DNA of 64,000 nt. It comes from AP-15 sp035503615 (lineage in GTDB: Bacteria; Pseudomonadota; Alphaproteobacteria; ATCC43930; CGMCC-115725). The DNA lies in contig DATJTI010000034.1 in the NCBI GenBank assembly GCA_035503615.1, positions 1 through 64,000 on the forward strand, read 5' to 3'. Below, piece after piece: positions 29,531-37,328 of this stretch. The notes below the pieces were generated by a model. It worked only from the letters and a program-made list of their open reading frames with translations, made no database searches and was not told where the DNA came from. Both the position numbers and the translations under genes were made by a program. How positions within the stretch are numbered: the first letter of the stretch is position 1; each line of letters starts with the position of its first letter.

Positions 29531-30286
29531 TCAGTCGATGCCGGTTGCGGCACCGAGGGTGTCGCCGATCGCCCGGTGCAGCACCAGATCGGCCATCCCG
29601 TCAAGCCCGGTCGGCTCGCGGTTGACGATGACCAGCCGCGCTCCGTTCCGCTTGGCCAGTTCCGGAAATCCCGCGGCCGGATAGACGACAAGCGAGGAGC
29701 CGGCGACGATGAACAGATCAGCGGCGAGGGTCAGCTCCCGGGCGCGCCGCATCGCCGCCTCCGGCATCGCCTGGCCAAACGAGACCGTCGCGGTCTTGAC
29801 CAAACCGCCGCACCCGGCGCAGGGCGGAACGTCGCCGTCGCGCTCGAAGGTGCGCCGCAGCGCCGCCAGCTCGTAGCGCTGTGCACAATCGAGGCAATGT
29901 GCATAGGTCGTGTTGCCGTGCAATTCGACGACCCGGTCCTCGCCGATCCCGGAGGCCTGGTGCAGCCCGTCGATATTCTGGGTGATGACCGCAGCGGCGG
30001 TGCCGCGCTCGACAAGGGCGGCGACGGCACGGTGGCCGCGGTTCGGCGCAGCCGCCCGGAAGGTATCCTCCATCGCAAAGCGGCGCCGCCAGGTTTCTCG
30101 CCGCGCCTCGGCGGAGGCGACAAAATCGGCGAAATCGATCGGCGCCATACGGGTCCAGATGCCACCTGGGCTGCGAAAATCGGGGATCCCCGATTCGGTG
30201 CTGATGCCCGCACCGGTGAAGACGATGGCGCGCCGCGCCAGATCGATGATCCGGGCGAGTTCGGCGAGGTCGCGATCGGCTGGCAT
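29531..30286 (-). CDS. NAD-dependent protein deacylase (sirtuin, Sir2 family)
   Basis: Removes acyl groups from lysines using NAD. About 251 residues from the ATG at 30286. NAD-binding GAGISTESGIPDFRSPGGIW is near 24-43, the TQNIDGLHQASG motif near 104-115, catalytic His in VELHGNTTYAHC near 123-134, and the zinc-binding pairs C-x2-C are CLDC and CAGC, 20-25 residues apart. VAGSSLVVYPAAGFPELA completes the Rossmann part. The lack of the Tyr/Arg pair of SirT5-like enzymes is not certain from reading alone, so acyl preference is left open. Divergent from the methyltransferase gene with a 148-bp gap. Confidence 0.94.
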   Translation of the reverse strand: MPADRDLAELARIIDLARRAIVFTGAGISTESGIPDFRSPGGIWTRMAPIDFADFVASAEARRETWRRRFAMEDTFRAAAPNRGHRAVAALVERGTAAAVITQNIDGLHQASGIGEDRVVELHGNTTYAHCLDCAQRYELAALRRTFERDGDVPPCAGCGGLVKTATVSFGQAMPEAAMRRARELTLAADLFIVAGSSLVVYPAAGFPELAKRNGARLVIVNREPTGLDGMADLVLHRAIGDTLGAATGID

Positions 30287-30434
30287 GACGCCAGTTTCAT
30301 CGATCGAGCGAGGCATGCCAAGCCTGCACCACACTTGGCCCGTAGATGGTGCATTGGCCGCGGGTCGTGGGCGAGACGGCGAGGTTTTTGGGCGGTGCGC
30401 AGCGTTTAGGATAGAATCTCGGGCCGAGAAGAAC

Positions 30435-31328
30435 ATGCATACCGCCTATCTCGCCGCCGACGGATATGCCGGTGAGCTGGCCACGGAGCTCGGCTCGACA
30501 GCACCGCCGCATGGCAGGCTGCTGATTGCTGCAGGACCACCGCGGCCGGCTGCCTGGGCCGCCAATGTGTGGCTTGATCCGCAACGCATCGCGATCACCT
30601 CGATCAGCGATGCGGCGGCAAAGCTGCGGGCGATCCAGCGCAACTGGGCGGTCTATGCGCCGGTGCTGCACCGCCGCGCCCTGTTGATTCAGCAGCAATT
30701 GCCAAAAGTGTCGGCGAAGCCGCTGGTGTTTGGCACACCGCCGCCTGCCGCACCGCTCGGCTCGTGGACCCTGCTCGACGCCGCTACGATGCTGGCGGCG
30801 GCGCGCTGCACCAGCCCGTTTCCGAACGGCGAAGCGCATTTGGTCGAGGATCACGACGTCCCGCCGAGCCGCGCCTATCTGAAGCTGTGGGAGGCGCTGA
30901 CCCTGCTCCGGCGCCAACCGGCACCGGGCGAGCGATGCCTCGATCTCGGTTCGAGCCCGGGCGGCTGGAGCTGGGCATTGCAGCGCATGGGCGCGCGGGT
31001 GATCAGTGTCGACAAGGCGCCGCTGGCTCCGGCAGTCGCCACCCTGCCCGGTATCGAGCACCGTTTCGACAGCGCCTTCGCGCTCGATCCGCTGGCGATC
31101 GGGCCGGTCGATTGGCTGTTTTGCGACATCGCCTGCTATCCGGCCCGGCTCCTCGGGCTGGTCGAGCGCTGGCTCGCCGCCGGGACCTGCCAAAACTTTG
31201 TGTGCACGCTCAAGTTCCAGGGCGAGACCGACCATGCGGTCGCCCGCCGCTTTGCGGCCATCCCGGGCTCGCAGCTGCGCCACCTCCATCACAACAAGCA
31301 CGAGCTGACCTGGAGCAAGCTCGATTGA
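30435..31328 (+). CDS. RlmM-like FtsJ-type RNA 2'-O-methyltransferase
   Basis: SAM-dependent methyltransferase of about 297 residues. The C-terminal RrmJ/FtsJ fold shows CLDLGSSPGGWSWAL (about 174-188), VISVDKAPL, and the K-D-K-E tetrad of 2'-O-methyltransferases: Lys in AYLKLWEA, Asp in WLFCDIACYP, Lys in CTLKFQGETD and Glu in NKHELTWSKLD. The N-terminal domain with FPNGEAHLVEDHDVPPSRAYLKL is like that of RlmM, which methylates C2498 of 23S rRNA. Homologues in alphaproteobacteria are annotated only as methyltransferase, so the exact RNA site is inference. ATG at 30435 chosen; frame continues upstream without homology. Confidence 0.82.
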   Translation: MHTAYLAADGYAGELATELGSTAPPHGRLLIAAGPPRPAAWAANVWLDPQRIAITSISDAAAKLRAIQRNWAVYAPVLHRRALLIQQQLPKVSAKPLVFGTPPPAAPLGSWTLLDAATMLAAARCTSPFPNGEAHLVEDHDVPPSRAYLKLWEALTLLRRQPAPGERCLDLGSSPGGWSWALQRMGARVISVDKAPLAPAVATLPGIEHRFDSAFALDPLAIGPVDWLFCDIACYPARLLGLVERWLAAGTCQNFVCTLKFQGETDHAVARRFAAIPGSQLRHLHHNKHELTWSKLD

Positions 31329-31456
31329 TCCGCCATGTAGCGGGTTTCGGGGTTCGCCGTCGTTGCGGGAAGCGCCGCGACGAAGCAAGTTGCGCGCAAT
31401 GGCCGCGGCGCTTGCCTCGTGGCAATACAGCGCGTTTTCGGTTTTGGGAGCATGTC

Positions 31457-32239
31457 ATGGAGCTGGGTTTGCGCGGACGCAAGGCGCTGGTCACCGGCGC
31501 CTCGAAGGGGATCGGGCGGGCCTGCGCCGAAATGCTCGCCGAGGAAGGCTGCGACGTGACCCTGGTCGCGCGCACCGCGGCCGATCTCGAAACCGCTCGT
31601 GCCGCGATCGTGGCACAGCACAATGTCGCGGTGCGGGTGCTGGCGCTCGACCTGGCGCAGAGCGCCAATATCGACCGGCTCGCCGCCGAATGCGCCGATA
31701 CCGAGATCCTGGTCAACAATGCCGGGGCCATTCCCGGCGGCAGTCTCGACGCGATCGACGAGGCGCGCTGGCGCGCCGCCTGGGATCTGAAAGTGTTCGG
31801 CTACATCGCCATGACCCGGCGCTTCTACGCACTGATGCGCGAGCGGCGGCGGGGGGTGATCGTCAATATCATTGGCGCCGCCGGTGAGAACCCCGATTCG
31901 GCCTATGTCGCCGGCTCCTCGGGCAACGCCTCGCTGATGGCGTTCACCCGCGCGATCGGCGGCACCGCGCCGCGCGATGGGCTGCGCGTCGTCGGCATCA
32001 ATCCGGGACCGGTCATGACCGAACGGCTGGTGAGCCTGATGCGCACCCGCGCGCAGGACCAGTTTGGTAACGCCGAACGCTGGACCGAGCTGATGCAGCC
32101 GCTGGCCTTCGGCCGCGCCGCCAAGCCCGAGGAGATCGCGGCGATGGTCGCGTTCCTGGCGTCGGACCGCTCTGCCTATACGACCGGCGCGATCATCACG
32201 ATCGATGGCGGCGGTTCGAGCCGGCGATCGGCGCTATAG
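31457..32239 (+). CDS. SDR family protein with altered catalytic site
   Basis: Short-chain dehydrogenase fold of 260 residues. Cofactor motif TGASKGIG at 13-20 and NNAG at 87-90 are normal, as are GINPGPVMTERL and the C-terminal TGAIITIDGGGSS. The active site is not: Tyr150 is present, but the residue four further on, normally Lys, is Ser154 (YVAGSSGNASL), and the usual Ser 13 residues before the Tyr is Asn137. A clade of proteobacterial SDRs shares this AGS-GNA pattern, so it is a family trait rather than an error. Reaction unknown; it may use another proton relay or only bind the cofactor. Confidence 0.85.
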   Translation: MELGLRGRKALVTGASKGIGRACAEMLAEEGCDVTLVARTAADLETARAAIVAQHNVAVRVLALDLAQSANIDRLAAECADTEILVNNAGAIPGGSLDAIDEARWRAAWDLKVFGYIAMTRRFYALMRERRRGVIVNIIGAAGENPDSAYVAGSSGNASLMAFTRAIGGTAPRDGLRVVGINPGPVMTERLVSLMRTRAQDQFGNAERWTELMQPLAFGRAAKPEEIAAMVAFLASDRSAYTTGAIITIDGGGSSRRSAL

Positions 32240-32258
32240 CCGGCGATCGGCGCTCCAT
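32221..32258. repeat. 19-bp imperfect tandem duplication spanning a stop codon
   Basis: CCGGCGATCGGCGCT starts at 32221 and again at 32240; the unit length is 19 bp and the SDR stop codon lies inside the first copy. Confidence 0.75.
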
Positions 32259-32376
32259 TTGGATGTGGCGCATCGTTCACGGCGCCGACCGGTCGCGCGC
32301 CGGGTATAGCCAATCGCCGAGGAAGCGGGCAAAATCCGCGCGGCGGGGATTTTCCCGCGAATTAGGGATCAGCGGA

Positions 32377-32862
32377 ATGCTCAAAAAAGTTTGTATGGCG
32401 CTCGGCGCGATCGGCCTCGCGGCCGGCCTCTCGGCGAATGGTACGCCGGCGCAGGCGCAGTCCGGCGTGCGGATCGGGACGCTGAGCTGCAACGTCGCCG
32501 CCGGCTGGGGCTTCATTTTCGGTTCGTCAAAGTCGTTGCATTGCACCTTTTCCGGCGCCGGCCACCGCGTTGACCATTACGCCGGCAGCATCAACAAGTT
32601 TGGCGTCGATATCGGCTACACCCAGGGCGGCGTGCTGGTCTGGGCGGTGTTGGCGCCGACCGTCAATGTCGCACCGGGTGCGCTCGCCGGTAATTATGTC
32701 GGTGCCACCGGCAGCGCCACGGTCGGGGTCGGGGCCGGCGCCAATGTGCTGATCGGCGGCTCGAACCGCACGATTTCGCTGCAGCCGGTCAGCATCGAGG
32801 GCAATACCGGTCTGAACGTCGCCGCTGGCATCGGCGCGATCAGCTTGCGCTACGTGCGCTGA
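32377..32862 (+). CDS. DUF992 domain-containing secreted protein
   Basis: 161-residue exported protein. Residues 1-28 form a signal peptide (Lys-Lys, hydrophobic core, then TPAQAQ before cleavage). The mature part has the DUF992 pattern: VRIGTLSCNVAAGWGFIFGSSKSLHCTF with two Cys likely to form a disulfide, YAGSINKFGVDIGYTQGGVLVWAVLAP, GNYVGATGSATVGVGAGANVLIGGS and a final SLQPVSIEGNTGLNVAAGI. This family is widespread in alphaproteobacteria; its role is unknown, with a periplasmic or envelope location expected. The start at 32377 is set by the signal peptide. Confidence 0.88.
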   Translation: MLKKVCMALGAIGLAAGLSANGTPAQAQSGVRIGTLSCNVAAGWGFIFGSSKSLHCTFSGAGHRVDHYAGSINKFGVDIGYTQGGVLVWAVLAPTVNVAPGALAGNYVGATGSATVGVGAGANVLIGGSNRTISLQPVSIEGNTGLNVAAGIGAISLRYVR

Positions 32863-33007
32863 ACGGCGGGCGCGGCACCGCATACCGGGCGGCATCTGAC
32901 GCCGGATGCGTCGAGCGACCGGCTGGCCCGGTCGGCGCGAGGGTTGCGCAGCAGGATTCGCGCGCTCGCGCCGATCGTTTCCGAGCTGATCGTTTCCACG
33001 GGCGGTC

Positions 33008-33757
33008 TCACAGCATCTGGCCGCCATCGACGGCGATGTTTTGTCCGGTGACCCAGCCGGCAAGCGGCGAGCACAGGAACAGCACCACCCGGGCGACCTC
33101 TTCCGGCCGGCCGAGCCGCCCGAACGGGATGCTGCGCAGGATCGCGCCGTAGAGGCGGGGGTTGGCTTCCTTGGCGCGTTCCCAGGTGCCACCCGGAAAT
33201 TCGATCGAGCCCGGTGCGACGCAATTGACGCGGATGCCGCGGCCGGCCAGCTGGGCGGCGCATGTCTGGGTGTATTCGAGGATTGCCGCCTTGACGGCAC
33301 CGTAGGGCGGGGTGCGCGCCGAGCCGCGAAACCCGGAAATCGACGAGATGTTGACGATCGCACCCGCAGTCGAGCGTTCGAGCCATGGCTGGGCCGCCCG
33401 AATCGCCCGGACCGTGGCCAACAGATCGACCGCGATGCTGCGCTCCCACCCGGCCTCGTCATCGCTGGTGCCAAAGCCCGAGGCGTTGTTGACGAGAATG
33501 TCGATGCCGCCCAGCGCCGCGGCGGCCTCGGCGATATAATGGGCGACCGCCGCGGCATCGGCGAGGTCGCAGCGGGCGGCATGCGCCTCATGCCCCAGCC
33601 GCGCGATCTCGGCGCGGGTCTCGGCCAGCGCCTCGGCGCCGCGGGCGCAGATCGACACTGCGGCCCCGGCTTCGGCCAAACCGAGCGCGATCGCCCGGCC
33701 GATCCCCCGGCTGCCGCCGGTCACCACCGCTCGCCTCCCGGCCAGATCGATCTTCAT
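33008..33757 (-). CDS. SDR family oxidoreductase (canonical Ser-Tyr-Lys)
   Basis: NAD(P)-dependent short-chain dehydrogenase, 249 residues from the ATG at 33757. Motifs: VVTGGSRGIGRAIA (about 11-24), NNASGFG (about 87-93), catalytic Ser in VNISSISGF near 139, PYGAVKAA with Tyr and Lys near 152-156, then RVNCVAPGSIEFPGG and the C-terminal GQNIAVDGGQML. It belongs to the FabG-like classical group; substrate not evident. Convergent with the DUF992 gene across 145 bp that contains a 15-bp near-duplicate (GATCGTTTCC at 32974 and 32988) but no clear terminator. Confidence 0.9.
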   Translation of the reverse strand: MKIDLAGRRAVVTGGSRGIGRAIALGLAEAGAAVSICARGAEALAETRAEIARLGHEAHAARCDLADAAAVAHYIAEAAAALGGIDILVNNASGFGTSDDEAGWERSIAVDLLATVRAIRAAQPWLERSTAGAIVNISSISGFRGSARTPPYGAVKAAILEYTQTCAAQLAGRGIRVNCVAPGSIEFPGGTWERAKEANPRLYGAILRSIPFGRLGRPEEVARVVLFLCSPLAGWVTGQNIAVDGGQML

Positions 33758-33827
33758 GGGTCCTCCGCGTGTCGTCCGCACATTGTCGCCGCCTTGTCCC
33801 GCGCTGTCGAGCAGCGCAGGCCCACCG

Positions 33828-34844
33828 TCACTGGCGGGGCTCGCCCGCGGGGTCGTCGCTGCGACGCACCGGCTCTGAATAGTAATGGGTGAGCGTGACT
33901 TTGATGCACACCGCCACCGGCACGGCGATCAATAAGCCGACGACGCCGAACAGGATCGCGCCGCAGACAAACGAGATGATGACTACGACCGGATGGATCC
34001 GCGCCGCCTCGCCGAGCACCACCGGACCGACGATGTTGTCGATCGACAGCCGCAGCGCGATCGCAAAGCCGAACAGCAACGCCGCGGCGACGATCCCGCT
34101 CTGCTGGATCGCGATGATGCCGACCAGGGTGGCCGAAGCCACCGGGCCGATGACCGGAACCAGTTCGAGCAGGCCGACCGTGATCGCCAGCAGCTGGGGC
34201 TGCGGCAGGTGGAACAGCGGACCGAACCCGATCCAGGCGACCGTCGTGGTGTAGGTGACGACGATCGCCAGCCCGATCAGATAGCGGCGCAGGATTGGCA
34301 GGATCTTGGGCAGCAGGTCCTCGACCGAGCGGCGATGCTCGGGGGGCAGGAGCCAAATTGTGCCGGCAGCGAGCCGCGGCGCCGAAATCATGAAATAGGG
34401 CATCAGCACCAGGGTCAGGAACGTGCCGAAGATCAGCGAGGTGGCCAAGCCCGCGACATGCTCGGCCGCGGTCAGCCCGACGAACCCCTGCACCGCCCCG
34501 CCGAGCGCCTGAACCAGCGCAGCGGGGGTGTAGACCTGGCCCAACAGCATGATGCCGCTGCCGCCGATCAGCTCGGCGAGGAAATGGCGCAGGATCTGGG
34601 GCGCGGCGCCGAGCACGTGCATGACGCTGCCGGCGACCGCCGGGCCGAGCCAGTAGCCGGTCCCGCCCAGCAGCGCCAGGACCAGCAGATAGAGTGTCGC
34701 CGCCACCGGCCAGCGCGGGATCGCCAGCGCCCGCTGCAGCCGCCGGATCAGCGGGTCGAGGACAAAGGCGACCGCCACAGCGAAGATGAAGGGCAGCAGC
34801 GCGATGCGGATTTCGTAGAGCAGCACCGCGAGGACTGCCAGCAC
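33828..34844 (-). CDS. AI-2E family transporter (permease)
   Basis: Integral membrane protein of the AI-2 exporter/PerM family, 338 residues from a GTG at 34844. The pattern fits the family: N-terminal helix with LPFIFAVAVAFVLDPLIRRLQ, a pair of helices, a soluble loop, then LLELVPVIGPVASATLVGIIAIQQ, and the DNIVGPVVLGEAARIHPVVVIISFVCGAILFGVVGLLIAVPVA C-terminal core. The frame stays open upstream for about 55 Gly/Arg/Asp-rich codons without ATG or GTG, so 34844 is the first usable start. The family includes quorum-signal exporters and Na/H antiporters; substrate here unknown. Confidence 0.88.
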   Translation of the reverse strand: MLAVLAVLLYEIRIALLPFIFAVAVAFVLDPLIRRLQRALAIPRWPVAATLYLLVLALLGGTGYWLGPAVAGSVMHVLGAAPQILRHFLAELIGGSGIMLLGQVYTPAALVQALGGAVQGFVGLTAAEHVAGLATSLIFGTFLTLVLMPYFMISAPRLAAGTIWLLPPEHRRSVEDLLPKILPILRRYLIGLAIVVTYTTTVAWIGFGPLFHLPQPQLLAITVGLLELVPVIGPVASATLVGIIAIQQSGIVAAALLFGFAIALRLSIDNIVGPVVLGEAARIHPVVVIISFVCGAILFGVVGLLIAVPVAVCIKVTLTHYYSEPVRRSDDPAGEPRQ

Positions 34845-34974
34845 CGCGGCGATCGCCCAGCCGCCGACGCGCGAACGGCGCGGGCCGGCCCCCGCACCAT
34901 CGAGCCCCGGACCCCGGGCGACATCGCTGCCGCCGCAGCCACCATCTTCCCGGCCGGGCGCGCCATCTTCGCCG

Positions 34975-35016
34975 TCACGGCCGGCGTCACGCTCACGGCC
35001 GGCGTTGCGGTCACGG
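34975..35016. repeat. 18-bp tandem repeats across the glycosyltransferase stop
   Basis: TCACGGCCGGCGT begins units at 34975 and 34993, with a third partial TCACGG at 35011. The stop codon of the minus-strand glycosyltransferase (35011-35013) lies in the partial unit. Confidence 0.7.
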
Positions 35017-36192
35017 ACCTCGCGCCGAGTGCTTCCGGTGGAAATCGTATTTGCGCCCTTTCCAGGTCACGCCGCCACCGCGCCGCAACAGAAAGCTGTG
35101 GCAGGCGAGCGCCGCGACCGCAGCATAGCCGCACGGCATCAACAACCCGAAAATCGCGGGAATGCGAAAGTGGCGGGCGGTGGCGATCTGCACCGCGATG
35201 ACGATTGCCGAGCCGGTGACAACCAGTCCGAGCCCCGCCGCCTCGGTCGGCGACGGATGCGGCAGGATCGCCGCTGCGGTTGCCACCGGCAGCACCAGCG
35301 CCGCCCAGCCGGCGAGCAGGCCGGTGGCCGCTGCAGCCAGCGTGGCCCGGCTGCTGCCGAGGATGTCGATGGCGTTTTTTGTCAGCCCTTCCCAGAGCGA
35401 GTTCAGGTCCCGGTACATCCGGGTCGTGGCCAGATGCTCCGCGGCCAGCACGCAAAAGCGGTACCCGGCGCGCTCGGCCCGCAGTGCGAGCGCCCGATCC
35501 TCGCAAATCTCCAACGCGACGGCGGCGTGGCCGCCGATCGCGAAATACACGTCGCGCCGGATCAGGATGAACTGGCCATTGGCGCCGGCGGCCTGCGACC
35601 CCCGGTCCTCGACCGTGCCAAGATCCTTGGCGCAGGCAATGACCAGCAGGCCGGCCGGGATCACCAGGCGCTCCCAGAAGCTGCCGAGCCGCTGGAACGG
35701 GTGCAGCGACAGCATGTCGATCTGCTGCCGCTCGGCGGTGGCGACCGCGGCGGCGACGAGCTGCGGCATGATCGTGACATCGGCATCGATAAAGCACAGC
35801 CACGGGTTGTCGGCCAATACCGCGCCGCTCCAGCAGGCATGCGGCTTGCCGATCCACCCGTCGGGCAGCGAGCCGGCGGCGACCAGCTCGACCGAACCAC
35901 CGCCGGCAATCTGCCGCTCGACCGCGGCTGCGGTCCCGTCCTCCGACCCGTCGTCGACGACGATGATCGAAGAGCCGGGGGCGAGCCCGGCCTGCCGGGA
36001 CAAGCCATCGAGACAGCTGCCGATGTTGGCGATCTCGTTGCGTGCCGGCACGATGATCGAGACTGCCGGCGGCCGCGCGTGCGACGCCGCGATGAGGGTG
36101 GTCGCCCGATGGGCACGAAACTGCCGCAGCGCCCGCGATAGAAGGTAGAGAACGAGCCCGGCCCACAGGATGCCGCAGCCGAGGGCCAGCAT
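35011..36192 (-). CDS. Family 2 glycosyltransferase, membrane (HpnB/CrtQ-like)
   Basis: About 393 residues. An N-terminal membrane helix (LALGCGILWAGLVLYLLSRAL) is followed by a GT-A domain: VSIIVPARNEIANIGSCLDGL, IIVVDDGSEDGT, the acceptor loop LPDGWIGKPHACWSGA, the metal-binding DxD in LCFIDADVTI, and EDRALALRAERAGYR. Three C-terminal helices follow. This build is shared by hopanoid-associated HpnB and carotenoid CrtQ-type enzymes; no hopanoid or carotenoid gene is near, so the acceptor lipid is undecided. Start and stop overlap as TGATG with the upstream YkoP-like gene, showing tight coupling. Confidence 0.82.
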   Translation of the reverse strand: MLALGCGILWAGLVLYLLSRALRQFRAHRATTLIAASHARPPAVSIIVPARNEIANIGSCLDGLSRQAGLAPGSSIIVVDDGSEDGTAAAVERQIAGGGSVELVAAGSLPDGWIGKPHACWSGAVLADNPWLCFIDADVTIMPQLVAAAVATAERQQIDMLSLHPFQRLGSFWERLVIPAGLLVIACAKDLGTVEDRGSQAAGANGQFILIRRDVYFAIGGHAAVALEICEDRALALRAERAGYRFCVLAAEHLATTRMYRDLNSLWEGLTKNAIDILGSSRATLAAAATGLLAGWAALVLPVATAAAILPHPSPTEAAGLGLVVTGSAIVIAVQIATARHFRIPAIFGLLMPCGYAAVAALACHSFLLRRGGGVTWKGRKYDFHRKHSARGP

Positions 36193-36890
36193 CAGGTGCC
36201 GCAAGACTGGGCCGCGCGGCCAGCGCAGCGGGGCCGGCGCGGGAGGTAGTCGCGCACCAGGCAGGTGCGCGAAATCCACAATTCGCGGTGATCGCGCAGG
36301 AACGGGAGGCGCGGCAAGGCTGCCGGGTTGAAGGCCCGCGTCAGGCCCCACAGCAGGAAGTCGTCGCCAAAATCATGGGCGCGGCGCAGCAGCGAGCGAT
36401 CCGCCGCGACCTCCTCGAACCCGTAGCGCCGAATGACGCGGGGCAGCCGCGAGTTGCGCCGGCCGGTCAGGGCGGCTTCGGCGCGAAACGCGCGCACCTC
36501 GTGCCAGCCGTCTTCGCTCTCGACATAATGCGCCAATGCCGTCAGCGAGTTCGTAACCTGTTCGCGCATCGCGCGGGCCCAGCCGAAGCTCGGCCCATCC
36601 TCGCTGTAGCGCGGCAAGTGCTCGTTCCAGAAATGCAGCGTGCCGACCGTTTCTCCGGCGTCGATCCGCGTGCCGTCGGCCAGCGCCAGCGCGGCGCGCG
36701 TCCTTCCGAGCCCGATGCGGAACAGGCAGGAGGGATCGTCGGTAAACTCATGGACGCCGTAGCAGGCTCGCAGGATCGCATCGCACCAGCTGACCGACCC
36801 GGCCCACAGCTCATCCGGCCAGGTCGCAGTCCCGCCGGCCAGCGTGTCGGCAATCGACACGCCTTCGGATGGGCTGCTCTCCCAGGTCAT
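36192..36890 (-). CDS. YkoP-like conserved protein of unknown function
   Basis: 232 residues, soluble, no signal peptide. The middle section LFRIGLGRTRAALALADGTRIDAGETVGTLHFWNEHLPRY followed by GPSFGWARAMREQVTNSLTALAHYV resembles YkoP-type proteins that accompany glycosyltransferases and polysaccharide deacetylases in other bacteria; this assignment is by pattern only. An in-frame TAA two codons before the ATG at 36890 fixes the 5' limit, and no Shine-Dalgarno is seen. It shares one base with the start of the downstream glycosyltransferase (TGATG). Function unknown; probable helper in lipid or polysaccharide modification. Confidence 0.55.
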   Translation of the reverse strand: MTWESSPSEGVSIADTLAGGTATWPDELWAGSVSWCDAILRACYGVHEFTDDPSCLFRIGLGRTRAALALADGTRIDAGETVGTLHFWNEHLPRYSEDGPSFGWARAMREQVTNSLTALAHYVESEDGWHEVRAFRAEAALTGRRNSRLPRVIRRYGFEEVAADRSLLRRAHDFGDDFLLWGLTRAFNPAALPRLPFLRDHRELWISRTCLVRDYLPRRPRCAGRAAQSCGT

Positions 36891-37328
36891 AGTTTACCGC
36901 GCCGGCGTGCGGTACCATCGATCAGGTGAGACCCGTCCAAGGGGCAATGACCGCTCGCCGCCGGGCCAAATCGACTGTGGTTTGGCGAGGCGATGATTTC
37001 TTGGCGTCACGGCAAATTTCAAGAAATCCTTGATAATGTCGTCATTTGTATTTGGTGAATCGATGATCGATCGCGATGTGCCTCGGTCCTGCAATGGTCT
37101 CGACCGCATGGAATGACCTCCAACAGGCTGGATCGCATGCGCTTAACGCGAATTTTAGCACTGTGATCCCATAAAGAACGCAAAAACATCGGGGATCGGT
37201 GGCACCGCCGCGGGCGGCGCAGATCCGCCCGCAAATGCCGAGCGGGGGCCGATTCGGCCGCGTGCGCCAGCCAGAGGAGGGACGCTAAAACGCTCGCTCG
37301 GACCGCGCCGGCCGAGACTGCTGCGGGC
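36891..37328. other. AT-richer intergenic region between kup and the YkoP operon
   Basis: About 440 bp with no supported gene. The segment 36990-37180 is notably AT-rich for this genome and probably contains the promoter for the YkoP-glycosyltransferase operon. It includes a 9-bp inverted repeat (listed) and a run of ATCGAT palindromes near 37061-37073. The two short minus-strand frames here have no recognisable content. Confidence 0.5.
36995..37028. promoter_or_regulatory. Perfect 9-bp inverted repeat upstream of the YkoP operon
   Basis: GATTTCTTG (36995-37003) and CAAGAAATC (37020-37028) with a 16-nt spacer, about 105-140 bp before the YkoP-like start. It could be an operator or a leader hairpin; no T-run follows on either strand. 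Confidence 0.4.

Noticed and set aside
32917..32933. GACCGG-5-CCGGTC hairpin between the DUF992 and SDR genes
   Set aside because: Perfect short stem between convergent genes but no T-run; in DNA this GC-rich such stems are frequent by chance.
34845..35010. N-terminal extension of the AI-2E transporter
   Set aside because: The frame is open but has no ATG or GTG and encodes a Gly/Arg/Asp-rich stretch; the GTG at 34844 starts directly before the first membrane helix.
34748..36166. Alternative minus-strand frame of 472 codons across the glycosyltransferase and AI-2E genes
   Set aside because: It is the out-of-frame reading of the glycosyltransferase, which has clear GT2 motifs in the other frame.
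36894..37234. Two minus-strand frames of 71 codons upstream of the YkoP operon
   Set aside because: They lie in AT-richer intergenic DNA with no protein pattern or SD, and overlap the inverted repeat.
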